Shown here one piece after another: positions 1-6,690 of a stretch of 13,634 nucleotides of DNA. This DNA is from Chlamydiota bacterium. Its GTDB lineage: Bacteria; Chlamydiota; Chlamydiia; Chlamydiales; JAJFMB01. The position numbers were made by a program, and so were the translations under genes. The stretch's first letter is position 1. Every line of letters begins with the position of its first letter. The notes beneath the pieces were generated by a model. The model worked only from the letters and a program-made list of their open reading frames with translations, made no database searches and was not told where the DNA came from. The DNA lies in NCBI GenBank assembly GCA_021772355.1, contig JAJFMB010000111.1:1-13634 (forward strand), given 5' to 3'.

Positions 1-749
1 TGAAAACCACCACTAGGAAATAAAAAAGGACAATCCTTCAGCACCTTACAGTAGTGCTCAAGAATTTCACCCAGCACCGGTTTATCAGCATAATAACTCT
101 TTACGCTACCAATGGGAGTGTAGTGATAGTTCGCCTCTAAATGAGTAATATTCTTAGGATCATCGGAAGCTAAGTTCAACTCCTCCTCTACACTGAGAGT
201 CACCTTTCCCTCCTCCAATTGCCCATCACGTACATAAAAAAGATCTTGGGGGATAGTATCGAAAAAGTAGTTAGCAACCACCACAAGAGGATTTACCGCT
301 GTTTCCGGGGAAATTATCTTTCCACTTCTCCTAAGCAGCAGTTCAGGTTTCTCTTGAGTATGGTGATATAAGGCATACTCTAATATTCCTTGCTCAAAAT
401 AGGGGCGTAAATAGGGATGTGCTTGCCAAAAGTCGAAAGTATCTTCTGTGATATCTGTCATCACATAACATAGCTTCACGGGAAGTGAAATAGGCAATAT
501 CTCTAAAAAAGTGATCAGAAATAAATAAGCAAAACGTCCTGACCCTGCACCTATATCAAGGACATATAAAGGGTGATCTGCATCAAACTCTTTTAAATCC
601 CTTAAATAAGCAATTATCTGTTGTGCATACTGCTTGGCGATGTAGGGATTGCTGGTGATATAAGAGGGCACCAAACCTTTAGTCCACGCCGCTGCACCGA
701 ACTGCTCATAGGCGTTTTGTTGCAGTGTCCAGAGCAGCGACTCCGACAT
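1..749 (-). CDS. Class I SAM-dependent methyltransferase, partial (C-terminus outside window)
   Basis: The reading frame starts at ATG 749 and stays open to the left edge, giving the first 249 residues. Residues 61-78 form a Rossmann motif I (LDIGAGSGR at 64-72), the glycine-rich SAM-binding loop. An acidic residue at D99 (VMTDI) fits the end of strand beta 2, and VVVANYFFDTIP at 157-167 looks like the motif IV strand and loop, as in MidA/COG1565-like methyltransferases. The substrate cannot be told from sequence; a protein substrate is possible if it is MidA-like. It lies 23 bp downstream of the small membrane protein gene on the same strand, so the two are probably co-transcribed. The methyltransferase fold is fairly certain; the subfamily is not. 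Confidence 0.75.
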   Translation of the reverse strand, partial: MSESLLWTLQQNAYEQFGAAAWTKGLVPSYITSNPYIAKQYAQQIIAYLRDLKEFDADHPLYVLDIGAGSGRFAYLFLITFLEILPISLPVKLCYVMTDITEDTFDFWQAHPYLRPYFEQGILEYALYHHTQEKPELLLRRSGKIISPETAVNPLVVVANYFFDTIPQDLFYVRDGQLEEGKVTLSVEEELNLASDDPKNITHLEANYHYTPIGSVKSYYADKPVLGEILEHYCKVLKDCPFLFPSGGF

Positions 750-772
750 CTTCTTATCTCGATCAATAACCT

Positions 773-1201
773 TTAACAAAACGCCGCCATCAAGCCCATT
801 GCAACTAAACCGAGCACAACACCCACCAGGCCTCCGCTCCCCAAGATAAGTAAAATCCCCTTTTTACTCTCTTTCGCAAGCTCCCCATCAATCCGTTCTG
901 AAAACTGCTCTTTGATGTCTGGCGTCATTTTGACCAACTCTGCCGTCCCGAAATTCTTCAGTTTTTCTTTTAACGCTCCAGATAAAAAAGCCGCTGCCAT
1001 AGGAATTTCTTGTTTAAAGCCTGAAATCACATCTTCAAAACGATCATCAATCAACCCCTCCACTCCGCTTTGCAGATCCATACTGTTAACTTTTGTTTTT
1101 ATTTTATTCAAAAAGAATACCTTTAAAACAACTAGCAACGTTAAAGAAGTTAATATTCCAATTAGAAATCCGATTAACGGTAAATAATAAATACAAATCA
1201 T
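773..1201 (-). CDS. Small membrane protein with two terminal membrane segments, unknown function
   Basis: About 142 residues from ATG 1201; an in-frame TTG at 1213 would add four residues, and neither start has a clear Shine-Dalgarno sequence. A long hydrophobic segment fills roughly residues 3-30 and a second glycine-rich one roughly 115-142. Between them lies a charged, probably helical, soluble domain. The pattern (glycine-rich membrane segment, amphipathic middle, glycine-rich final segment) recalls pieces of DUF445-type membrane proteins, but the protein is too short for a full member and I do not claim membership. It is the first gene of a probable two-gene minus-strand unit with the methyltransferase and is divergent from the coiled-coil gene at 1345. 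Confidence 0.6.
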   Translation of the reverse strand: MICIYYLPLIGFLIGILTSLTLLVVLKVFFLNKIKTKVNSMDLQSGVEGLIDDRFEDVISGFKQEIPMAAAFLSGALKEKLKNFGTAELVKMTPDIKEQFSERIDGELAKESKKGILLILGSGGLVGVVLGLVAMGLMAAFC

Positions 1202-1278
1202 TGATCTATTCAAAGTTACATGTTATGATGTTCTTTTAATTCTTGGCCATGTTGAGAAAGTATTATCCAGGAGCGCAA

Positions 1279-1310
1279 ACATCTAAAGATGTATAGCTTC
1301 TAATTATACT
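1279..1310 (+). promoter_or_regulatory. Possible promoter and inverted repeat upstream of the 1345 gene
   Basis: The 143-bp divergent intergenic region holds a good -10-like hexamer TATACT at 1305-1310 on the plus strand, 34 bp before ATG 1345. No convincing -35 box is present at the usual distance. Just upstream is a short inverted repeat, ACATCT-AA-AGATGT (1279-1292), where a -35 region or operator would sit. The role is inferred from position only. Confidence 0.3.
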
Positions 1311-1344
1311 TATTCAACACAGCCTTTATCCTAAGGGTAATGGT

Positions 1345-1644
1345 ATGTTTTTTCAGCAAAAAACGTTAGAAGAAAAAATCAAAGAGCTCGAAATTCAGAA
1401 CGAAGCAATCAATGAAGAGGTTCAAACGCTCCTTCAAGAACTCAACGTCACTCCTGAGCAACTGACCGCTTTTATTGAAAACGAAGACCACTTCACCCAA
1501 GACAATTGGAAAGAACTGCAGAAGCAGAAAGAAAAACTCGATGAAAAACTTCAAACAACTCTTCAAAACATTCGTAACCCGAAAAAGACAAAAGCGCAGT
1601 ACCAAAGCCTTAATGTCCAACACCATTGGCTACCGGTAAAATGA
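1345..1644 (+). CDS. Small coiled-coil protein, unknown function
   Basis: A 99-residue, highly charged protein from ATG 1345, preceded by AAGGG at 1333-1337 at good spacing. Residues 6-35 and 55-78 have the heptad-like Leu/Ile and Glu/Lys pattern of coiled-coil helices. They are separated by a short region rich in Thr, Glu and Phe (about 35-54), so a helical hairpin is likely. The basic tail (KKTKAQYQ near 80-87) ends in HHWLPVK. There is no signal peptide or membrane segment. Its TGA stop overlaps the ATG of the AlkD-like gene (ATGA at 1641-1644), which suggests translational coupling. I recognise no named family. Confidence 0.75.
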   Translation: MFFQQKTLEEKIKELEIQNEAINEEVQTLLQELNVTPEQLTAFIENEDHFTQDNWKELQKQKEKLDEKLQTTLQNIRNPKKTKAQYQSLNVQHHWLPVK

Positions 1645-2324
1645 TCACTACCATTCGTTCCGAACTAAGAGATGCTATTTCCGTTCCCAAAGAAAGAGCC
1701 TCTCTCTTTTTCAAGACCAATAAAGGCGATTATGCTGAGGGAGATGTCTTTATTGGGGTCACTGTCCCCAACCTCCGCAAGATTGCCAAAAAATTTACAA
1801 AGCTTACCCTTCCTCAGCTAGCCGAACTTATGCAATCCCAAGTAAATGAAGAACGACTACTGGCGCTCATCATCTTGGTTGCTCAATATCAAAAAGGGGA
1901 CAAATCTAGGCTCTATCAGTTCTATCTTGATAACCTAGCGTATGTTAACAATTGGAACCTAGTCGATGCTAGCGCGCACCTTATCATTGGTGATTATCTC
2001 TGGGACAAAGACAGGAGCAGCCTCCTTACCCTCGCCCATTCAGCCACCATGTGGGAGCGGCGCATCGCCATTGTCTCAACATGGCACTTCATCAAAAAAG
2101 ATGATTTCGAATGGACATATAAGCTCGCTGCACTTCTTCTCAACGATACTCATGATCTTATCCATAAAGCTGTAGGTTGGATGCTTCGAGAAGCCGGCAA
2201 GCGCAATAAGGCACTTCATATCGACTTTTTAAATCAACACGCTAGCACCATGCCCCGCACAATGCTTCGGTATTCTATCGAGAAGTTTCCCGAGCCGGAA
2301 AGACAATATTATTTAAATTCTTAG
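1641..2324 (+). CDS. alkD: DNA alkylation repair protein, AlkD-like DNA glycosylase
   Basis: A HEAT-like-repeat DNA glycosylase expected to excise bulky or positively charged alkylated bases (such as 3- and 7-alkylpurines) from DNA. At 227 residues it is close to the usual AlkD length (about 230-240). The family pattern is clear: GDVFIGVTVPNLRKIAKKF (34-52), then NNWNLVDASA (103-112), where W105 and D109 match the catalytic Trp/Asp pair of Bacillus cereus AlkD, then MWERRIAI (137-144) with the conserved Arg, then HKAVGWMLREAGKR (175-188) with W180, and MPRTMLRYSIEKFP near the end. The usual WDLVD is WNLVD here, but the Asp equated with the catalytic one is retained. ATG 1641 is chosen because it forms an ATGA overlap with the upstream gene; an in-frame TTG at 1626 lacks support. 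The 3' end converges on proS with a 4-bp overlap. Confidence 0.9.
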   Translation: MITTIRSELRDAISVPKERASLFFKTNKGDYAEGDVFIGVTVPNLRKIAKKFTKLTLPQLAELMQSQVNEERLLALIILVAQYQKGDKSRLYQFYLDNLAYVNNWNLVDASAHLIIGDYLWDKDRSSLLTLAHSATMWERRIAIVSTWHFIKKDDFEWTYKLAALLLNDTHDLIHKAVGWMLREAGKRNKALHIDFLNQHASTMPRTMLRYSIEKFPEPERQYYLNS

Positions 2325-3844
2325 TAAGACTTAGCAAAAACAGCGTCAATCGTTGCTGGCTTGCCCGTTAGGATACAAGTTCCCTCAGTCTTAGACTGTT
2401 CAATGGGAAGGCAGCGGATGGTGACTTTAAGCTCATCGAGAAGTGATTCGGTCTCCGGATCGCCACACCATTTAGCAATAACAAATCCCCCGTGGATTTC
2501 AGGTTTGTCTGGATTTGACGGCGTAAAGAAAGCTTTGAGCTCTTCTAAATTTTTGATATCACGGCGTATATTAGCATCACGATACGCTTTAGCTTGTGCA
2601 AAGAGATTGTTTTGAATCGCTTCAAGTAGAGCCGGTATCTCAGTTGTCAGTGTGTCCGTAGCAATTTTCTGTTTCTCTTTATGCGGAGCGTCGCGACGCA
2701 TCACCATCACGGCATTAGATTCAATATCACGTGGTCCCACTTCAATGCGTAGAGGCACACCCTTTTTGATCCACTCCCAACTTTTCTCTCCACCGCGCTT
2801 GTCTCTTTTATCAACAAAGACCTCGATCGGATAGTCATAGAATTTACACTGTCTGAGATCTTGAGCAATTTTCTCAGCGTAAGCAAAGACCTGCTCTTCC
2901 ATCTCAGGCTTGGGCACAATCGGTAAAATAACAACCTGTTTTGTTGCAATACGGGGAGGAAGCCTAAGACCGTCATCATCGGAGTGACACATGATCATAC
3001 CACCAATCATACGGGTAGTAACACCCCAGGAAGTCGTATACGCATAGCGCACTTGACCCTCTTGGTCACAGAACTTAATTTCAGATGCTTTGGAAAAGCT
3101 TTGCCCCAAATAATGCGAGGTTCCGGCTTGAAGCGCTTTACGATCTTGCATCATCGCCTCTAAAGTGTAGGTGCTGACAGCACCCGGAAAACGCTCTCCT
3201 TCAGATTTTTCACCAATAATGACAGGCATCGCCAGTGCATCTTCCATAAATGAGCGATAAACCTCGAGCATTTTTAGAGCCTCTTCGATTGCTTCAGACT
3301 CTTCAGCGTGAACAGTGTGTCCCTCCTGCCATAAAAACTCTGTCGTACGTAGAAAAATACGGGGACGCATTTCCCAACGGACAACATTAGCCCATTGGTT
3401 GATGAGTAGAGGAAGATCGCGATACGATTCCACCCAGCGTGAGAACGATTCACCGATGATCGTTTCGGAAGTGGGGCGCACGACGAGAGGCTCATCCAAC
3501 TTGCCGGTCGGGATCAATCGCCCTTCATGCTCTTCTAAACGGTGATGGGTAACGACGGCGCACTCTTTAGCAAACCCTTCCACGTGCTTGGCTTCTTTCT
3601 CAAAAAAACTTAAAGGGATAAACAAAGGGAAATAGGCATTCTCATGGCCGGTAATCTTAATCCGATAATCTAAATCGCGCTGAATATTTTCCCATATTCC
3701 ATATCCCCAAGGCTTAATAACCATACAGCCGCGGACAGGGGCATTCTCTGCCATATCTGCAGCTTTGATTACCTGTTGGAACCACTCTGGATAGTCCTCG
3801 CTGCGACGAGGTGAGATAGCGCTTTTTTCATCTTTATTTTTCAT
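2321..3844 (-). CDS. proS: Prolyl-tRNA synthetase, archaeal/eukaryotic-like type (ProS type 3)
   Basis: Charges tRNA-Pro with proline in the cytoplasm. The 507 residues from ATG 3844 match the shorter ProRS class that lacks the bacterial editing insertion and ends in a conserved Tyr (FAKSY). Class II motifs are visible: RPTSE at 123-127, motif 2 RWEMRPR (156-162) with LRTTEFLWQEGHTVH (165-179), and motif 3 CHSDDDGLRLPPRIA (286-300) with the ATP-binding Arg. The anticodon-binding and C-terminal domains follow. In the C-terminal zinc site only half of the usual Cys ligands remain: C460 and C490 are present, but the expected partners are T465 and T493. In-frame ATG 3874 and TTG 3904 give longer forms; ATG 3844 fits the family N-terminus best, although no clear Shine-Dalgarno sequence precedes it. 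It is divergent from the flavoprotein gene. Confidence 0.95.
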   Translation of the reverse strand: MKNKDEKSAISPRRSEDYPEWFQQVIKAADMAENAPVRGCMVIKPWGYGIWENIQRDLDYRIKITGHENAYFPLFIPLSFFEKEAKHVEGFAKECAVVTHHRLEEHEGRLIPTGKLDEPLVVRPTSETIIGESFSRWVESYRDLPLLINQWANVVRWEMRPRIFLRTTEFLWQEGHTVHAEESEAIEEALKMLEVYRSFMEDALAMPVIIGEKSEGERFPGAVSTYTLEAMMQDRKALQAGTSHYLGQSFSKASEIKFCDQEGQVRYAYTTSWGVTTRMIGGMIMCHSDDDGLRLPPRIATKQVVILPIVPKPEMEEQVFAYAEKIAQDLRQCKFYDYPIEVFVDKRDKRGGEKSWEWIKKGVPLRIEVGPRDIESNAVMVMRRDAPHKEKQKIATDTLTTEIPALLEAIQNNLFAQAKAYRDANIRRDIKNLEELKAFFTPSNPDKPEIHGGFVIAKWCGDPETESLLDELKVTIRCLPIEQSKTEGTCILTGKPATIDAVFAKSY

Positions 3845-3885
3845 ATGCACAGAACAAAGATAGCGCAAACGCATGATAGATGACA

Positions 3886-3913
3886 ATTGAAAAAATAATT
3901 TCAATAATATACT
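3886..3913 (+). promoter_or_regulatory. Likely promoter with overlapping inverted repeat for the flavoprotein-TVP38 unit
   Basis: In the 105-bp gap between proS and the flavoprotein gene, TTGAAA (3887-3892) and TATACT (3908-3913) form a plus-strand promoter candidate, with a short 15-bp spacer. A perfect inverted repeat, ATTGAAA-N6-TTTCAAT (3886-3905), covers the -35 box and spacer. Because of the symmetry, a TTGAAA is also presented toward proS on the minus strand. This could be an operator or just an AT-rich coincidence. Confidence 0.4.
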
Positions 3914-3949
3914 GTCCGATTTAATAGAAAATTATAAGGATGTGTAACA

Positions 3950-5398
3950 ATGGCAAAATACGACTACCCCATCATTGTGATTGGAGCCGGTGCCGGTGGC
4001 CTGGTGATTGCAATTGGCGCTGCCAAAGCCGGCAAAAAAGTTCTATTAGTCGATAAAGGAACATGGGGCGGAGACTGCACCAATTTTGGTTGCATTCCCA
4101 GCAAGTCATTGATCGAATCTGCCCACGCCGCTCACGCCACAAGGCACGGTAAAGAGCTCGGCATCAACGCAACACTTTCTAGTTTCGAATGTAAAGACGC
4201 ATTAGAAAGAACGCGTCGCATCGTACAACAAGTGAAAGATGAGGAAAGCCCTGACGCCCTGCATGAACATCATGTTGACACACTTACCGGCTTAGCCTCA
4301 TTTACAGATTCCCACACACTGAAAATTGAACTGAACGAAGGGGGAGTCAAAACTGTCACCGGCAAGAACATCATCATCGCTACAGGCTCGCATCCCGTAA
4401 CACCATCTATTCAAGGCCTCGAAGATGTGCCCCACTACAACAACGAGACTATCTTTGACTTAACAGAAATCCCTACAAAACTAGCTATTTTGGGCGGCGG
4501 ACCCATAGGTTGTGAACTCGGACAAGCTTTTAGCCGCCTAGGATCTGAAGTTTCCATCATTCAACGGCACCGTCAAATATTAAAAAAGGAAGAGCCGGAA
4601 GCTGCGCGCGTTGTCGAAGACGCATTTAAAAAAGAGGGAATTCATTTTTATCTCGGTTACCACACTGCAAAAATCTCACAAAATAATGGTACTATCAATC
4701 TTTTTCTAGAAGATCTCGAACATGGCGATAGCACCCCGCTTGAAGTGTCTCACCTCCTAATCGCAACCGGTAGAAAGCCCACTATCGCCTCATTAAATCT
4801 TGAAGCTGCTGGAGTCAATGCACATGAACAGGGTGTGATGGTAGATTCCTACGGAAGAACCTCAAGAAAAAACATTTGGGCAGTCGGTGATGTGGCAGGT
4901 CACGCCCTCTTCACTCATGTGGCAGAAAATGAAGCACGCAGTGTTTTGCGAAATCTCTTACTTCCCTTTCCATTCCATAAAAAAGAGGACAGCAAGCAAT
5001 CTGTTCCGCGCGTCACCTACACCGATCCAGAGGTGGCAAGCTTTGGTGCAACAGAACATAAGGCAAAAGAATTGTATGGGGAATCCTCAATTGCCATCTA
5101 CTACGTGCCGTTTAACGCCGTTGATCGTGCCGTCACATCCGGACGCACGGAAGGATTTATCAAAGTCATCACAAAAAAATGGAGTAGTAAAATTCTTGGC
5201 GCCACTATCGTAGGACCACGCGCAGGAGAAATGCTGCCGGAGCTCTCCTTAGCCAAACACGCCGGGATCCCTTTTAGAAAACTAGCCTCTCTTATCCATC
5301 CCTATCCCACCTACAACCAAGGGATCCGCAAAGCTGCTGATCAGTGGCTAACCAAAACAATCTTACCTTTTATCCTTAAATTTATCGGAAAAAAATGA
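3950..5398 (+). CDS. Mercuric-reductase-like FAD/NAD(P) disulfide oxidoreductase
   Basis: A 482-residue flavoprotein of the class I pyridine nucleotide-disulfide oxidoreductase family. The FAD dinucleotide-binding motif is GAGAGG at 12-17, and the redox-active disulfide lies in GGDCTNFGCIPSK (C43 and C48). The NAD(P) site is LGGGPIG (181-187), the second FAD motif is AVGDVAG (311-317), and a dimerisation domain follows. Near the C-terminus IHPYPTYNQ (449-457) has Tyr452 where lipoamide dehydrogenase has its catalytic His, and Gln457 where the paired Glu is expected. This marks a MerA-like paralogue rather than a lipoamide dehydrogenase. There is no N-terminal metal-binding domain, so true mercury reduction is doubtful. 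A Shine-Dalgarno TAAGGA (3935-3940) precedes ATG 3950. Its stop overlaps the TVP38 gene start (ATGA), and this pairing recurs in many bacteria, which suggests a joint but unproven membrane-associated redox role. Confidence 0.88.
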   Translation: MAKYDYPIIVIGAGAGGLVIAIGAAKAGKKVLLVDKGTWGGDCTNFGCIPSKSLIESAHAAHATRHGKELGINATLSSFECKDALERTRRIVQQVKDEESPDALHEHHVDTLTGLASFTDSHTLKIELNEGGVKTVTGKNIIIATGSHPVTPSIQGLEDVPHYNNETIFDLTEIPTKLAILGGGPIGCELGQAFSRLGSEVSIIQRHRQILKKEEPEAARVVEDAFKKEGIHFYLGYHTAKISQNNGTINLFLEDLEHGDSTPLEVSHLLIATGRKPTIASLNLEAAGVNAHEQGVMVDSYGRTSRKNIWAVGDVAGHALFTHVAENEARSVLRNLLLPFPFHKKEDSKQSVPRVTYTDPEVASFGATEHKAKELYGESSIAIYYVPFNAVDRAVTSGRTEGFIKVITKKWSSKILGATIVGPRAGEMLPELSLAKHAGIPFRKLASLIHPYPTYNQGIRKAADQWLTKTILPFILKFIGKK

Positions 5399-6102
5399 AT
5401 AAAGTAGCTTGGAAAAGATTTATTCCTCTCATCCTTATTATCGTGATTATGATTTTGGTCTACGCCACCGGGCTTACCGATTTAATCACGTTTGAACAAC
5501 TAAAAGACAATCGTCAAACTTTGCTCGATTACGTAAACAACCATCCCATATTATCTGCAATCGGCTTTATGCTGCTCTACGCTGCCTCTACGGCACTCTC
5601 AATTCCCGGCGGTGTCTTCCTTACAATCTTTGGTGGGTTTCTTTTTCCCCAACCCCTTTCGACCATCTTCGTTGTGATCGGTGCCACAATTGGTGCCATC
5701 ATTATCTTCTTAGTTGCAAAAACTGCATTAGGAGATATCATGCGAGAAAAGGCAGGACCCGTCATCCAAAAAATGCAGAAAGGATTCCAAGAGAATGCGA
5801 CGAGCTATCTTCTTTTTTTGCGACTTGTTCCTCTTTTCCCCTTTTGGCTCGTCAACATCGCTCCCGCCTTCTTCGGCGTCTCCCTTCTCACATTTTCCTG
5901 GACAACCTTTGTAGGGATCATTCCAGGAGCTTTTGTCTACACGCAAGCAGGTGCCGGATTGGGTTCCATCCTCGATACTCAAAAAGAATTTTCTCTAGAG
6001 GGAATTTTTACTTGGGACGTTAAGATCGCACTTATCGCTCTCGGTATTTTCTCTCTGCTGCCCATCGTGATCAAGAAGCTCCGCACAAAACCTCTCAAAT
6101 AG
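5395..6102 (+). CDS. TVP38/TMEM64 family membrane protein (VTT domain, DedA-like)
   Basis: A 235-residue integral membrane protein. Hydrophobic segments lie near residues 8-27, 52-84, 88-110, 137-160, 163-190 and 209-226, including two re-entrant-like stretches typical of the VTT/DedA superfamily. Diagnostic pieces are ALSIPGGVFLTIFGG (67-81) and FLRLVPLFPFWLVNIAPAF (141-159), followed by GIIPGAFVYTQAGAG near 174-188. Related proteins act as lipid scramblases or transporters; the substrate here is unknown. The ATG at 5395 overlaps the flavoprotein stop by 4 bp, so the two are translationally coupled and probably act together; fused versions are known elsewhere. The last 108 bp overlap the antisense pabC-like gene. 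Confidence 0.88.
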   Translation: MNKVAWKRFIPLILIIVIMILVYATGLTDLITFEQLKDNRQTLLDYVNNHPILSAIGFMLLYAASTALSIPGGVFLTIFGGFLFPQPLSTIFVVIGATIGAIIIFLVAKTALGDIMREKAGPVIQKMQKGFQENATSYLLFLRLVPLFPFWLVNIAPAFFGVSLLTFSWTTFVGIIPGAFVYTQAGAGLGSILDTQKEFSLEGIFTWDVKIALIALGIFSLLPIVIKKLRTKPLK

Positions 6103-6690
6103 TAAATCTCTAGCAAAAACCCGCTCATCCACCTGAATAACAGGTTTCACACCCCTCAATGCATTACACAAATAGAGATGCGCTTCCGGTGGAATATCCT
6201 CTAACCTTGCTTTTACATGCTCGAAAGAAAGTTTAAGACATCTCAGCGTTGTTCCATAATACAATGGCAGCTCAGGATCCGGTGTAAAACACTTCTCTCC
6301 CACCTTCCAAAAAATATTACTCACAGAAGTTTCCAACAAAACCTCCTCAGAAGAAGTATACAAGCGCTCATCACTCCTCATCGCTCGAGGAAAACCCTTT
6401 ACTTGCGCCTCAGGAATCGAAGAATGCCCCACAACACTTTTTAAAGAATAAGTCATACGATCACCCCGATAAGGTTCCACTAACACCTTCACCTCTCCCT
6501 CTCGTGTCACCATAATCTTAAGACGCCAGTCACCTTCATCAGGCACTGTATCGATTATAACTTCAGGCACCCTAATCCCCATGACATGGCATTGCCTCTT
6601 CAAAGAATCCAAATGCTCATCTAAATGAAATACGCGGCCATCACACACTTTTACCGTTGTGAAAACCCCTTGCACAACACTTTCTATCAA
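5995..6690 (-). CDS. pabC: Class IV aminotransferase, probable aminodeoxychorismate lyase (short PabC-like form)
   Basis: A PLP enzyme expected to split aminodeoxychorismate to p-aminobenzoate and pyruvate. Of 231 residues, about the first 203 match the fold: GVFTTVKVCDGRVFHLDEHL (8-27), a candidate PLP lysine at K98 (VKGFPRA), LETSVSNIFW (119-128) for cofactor phosphate binding, and LYYGTTLR (143-150). The protein begins about 15-20 residues later than E. coli PabC, as in the short PabC-like proteins of some bacteria. An in-frame stop three codons upstream rules out a longer N-terminus. The start is TTG 6690, overlapping the TGA of the Inc-like gene upstream; GTG 6675 is an alternative. The last roughly 30 residues are low in family resemblance and are encoded antisense to the TVP38 gene. 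The role is supported by pabB on the same strand, but a D-amino-acid or branched-chain aminotransferase cannot be excluded. Confidence 0.8.
   Translation of the reverse strand: MIESVVQGVFTTVKVCDGRVFHLDEHLDSLKRQCHVMGIRVPEVIIDTVPDEGDWRLKIMVTREGEVKVLVEPYRGDRMTYSLKSVVGHSSIPEAQVKGFPRAMRSDERLYTSSEEVLLETSVSNIFWKVGEKCFTPDPELPLYYGTTLRCLKLSFEHVKARLEDIPPEAHLYLCNALRGVKPVIQVDERVFARDLLFERFCAELLDHDGQQRENTESDKCDLNVPSKNSL

Noticed and set aside
3845..3904. Upstream in-frame starts of proS (ATG 3874, TTG 3904)
   Set aside because: They add residues unlike the family N-terminus and extend into the likely promoter and inverted repeat region.
3950..5398. Annotation as dihydrolipoyl dehydrogenase (lpd)
   Set aside because: The catalytic His-Glu pair near the C-terminus is Tyr and Gln, and the neighbour is a TVP38 gene rather than 2-oxoacid dehydrogenase subunits.
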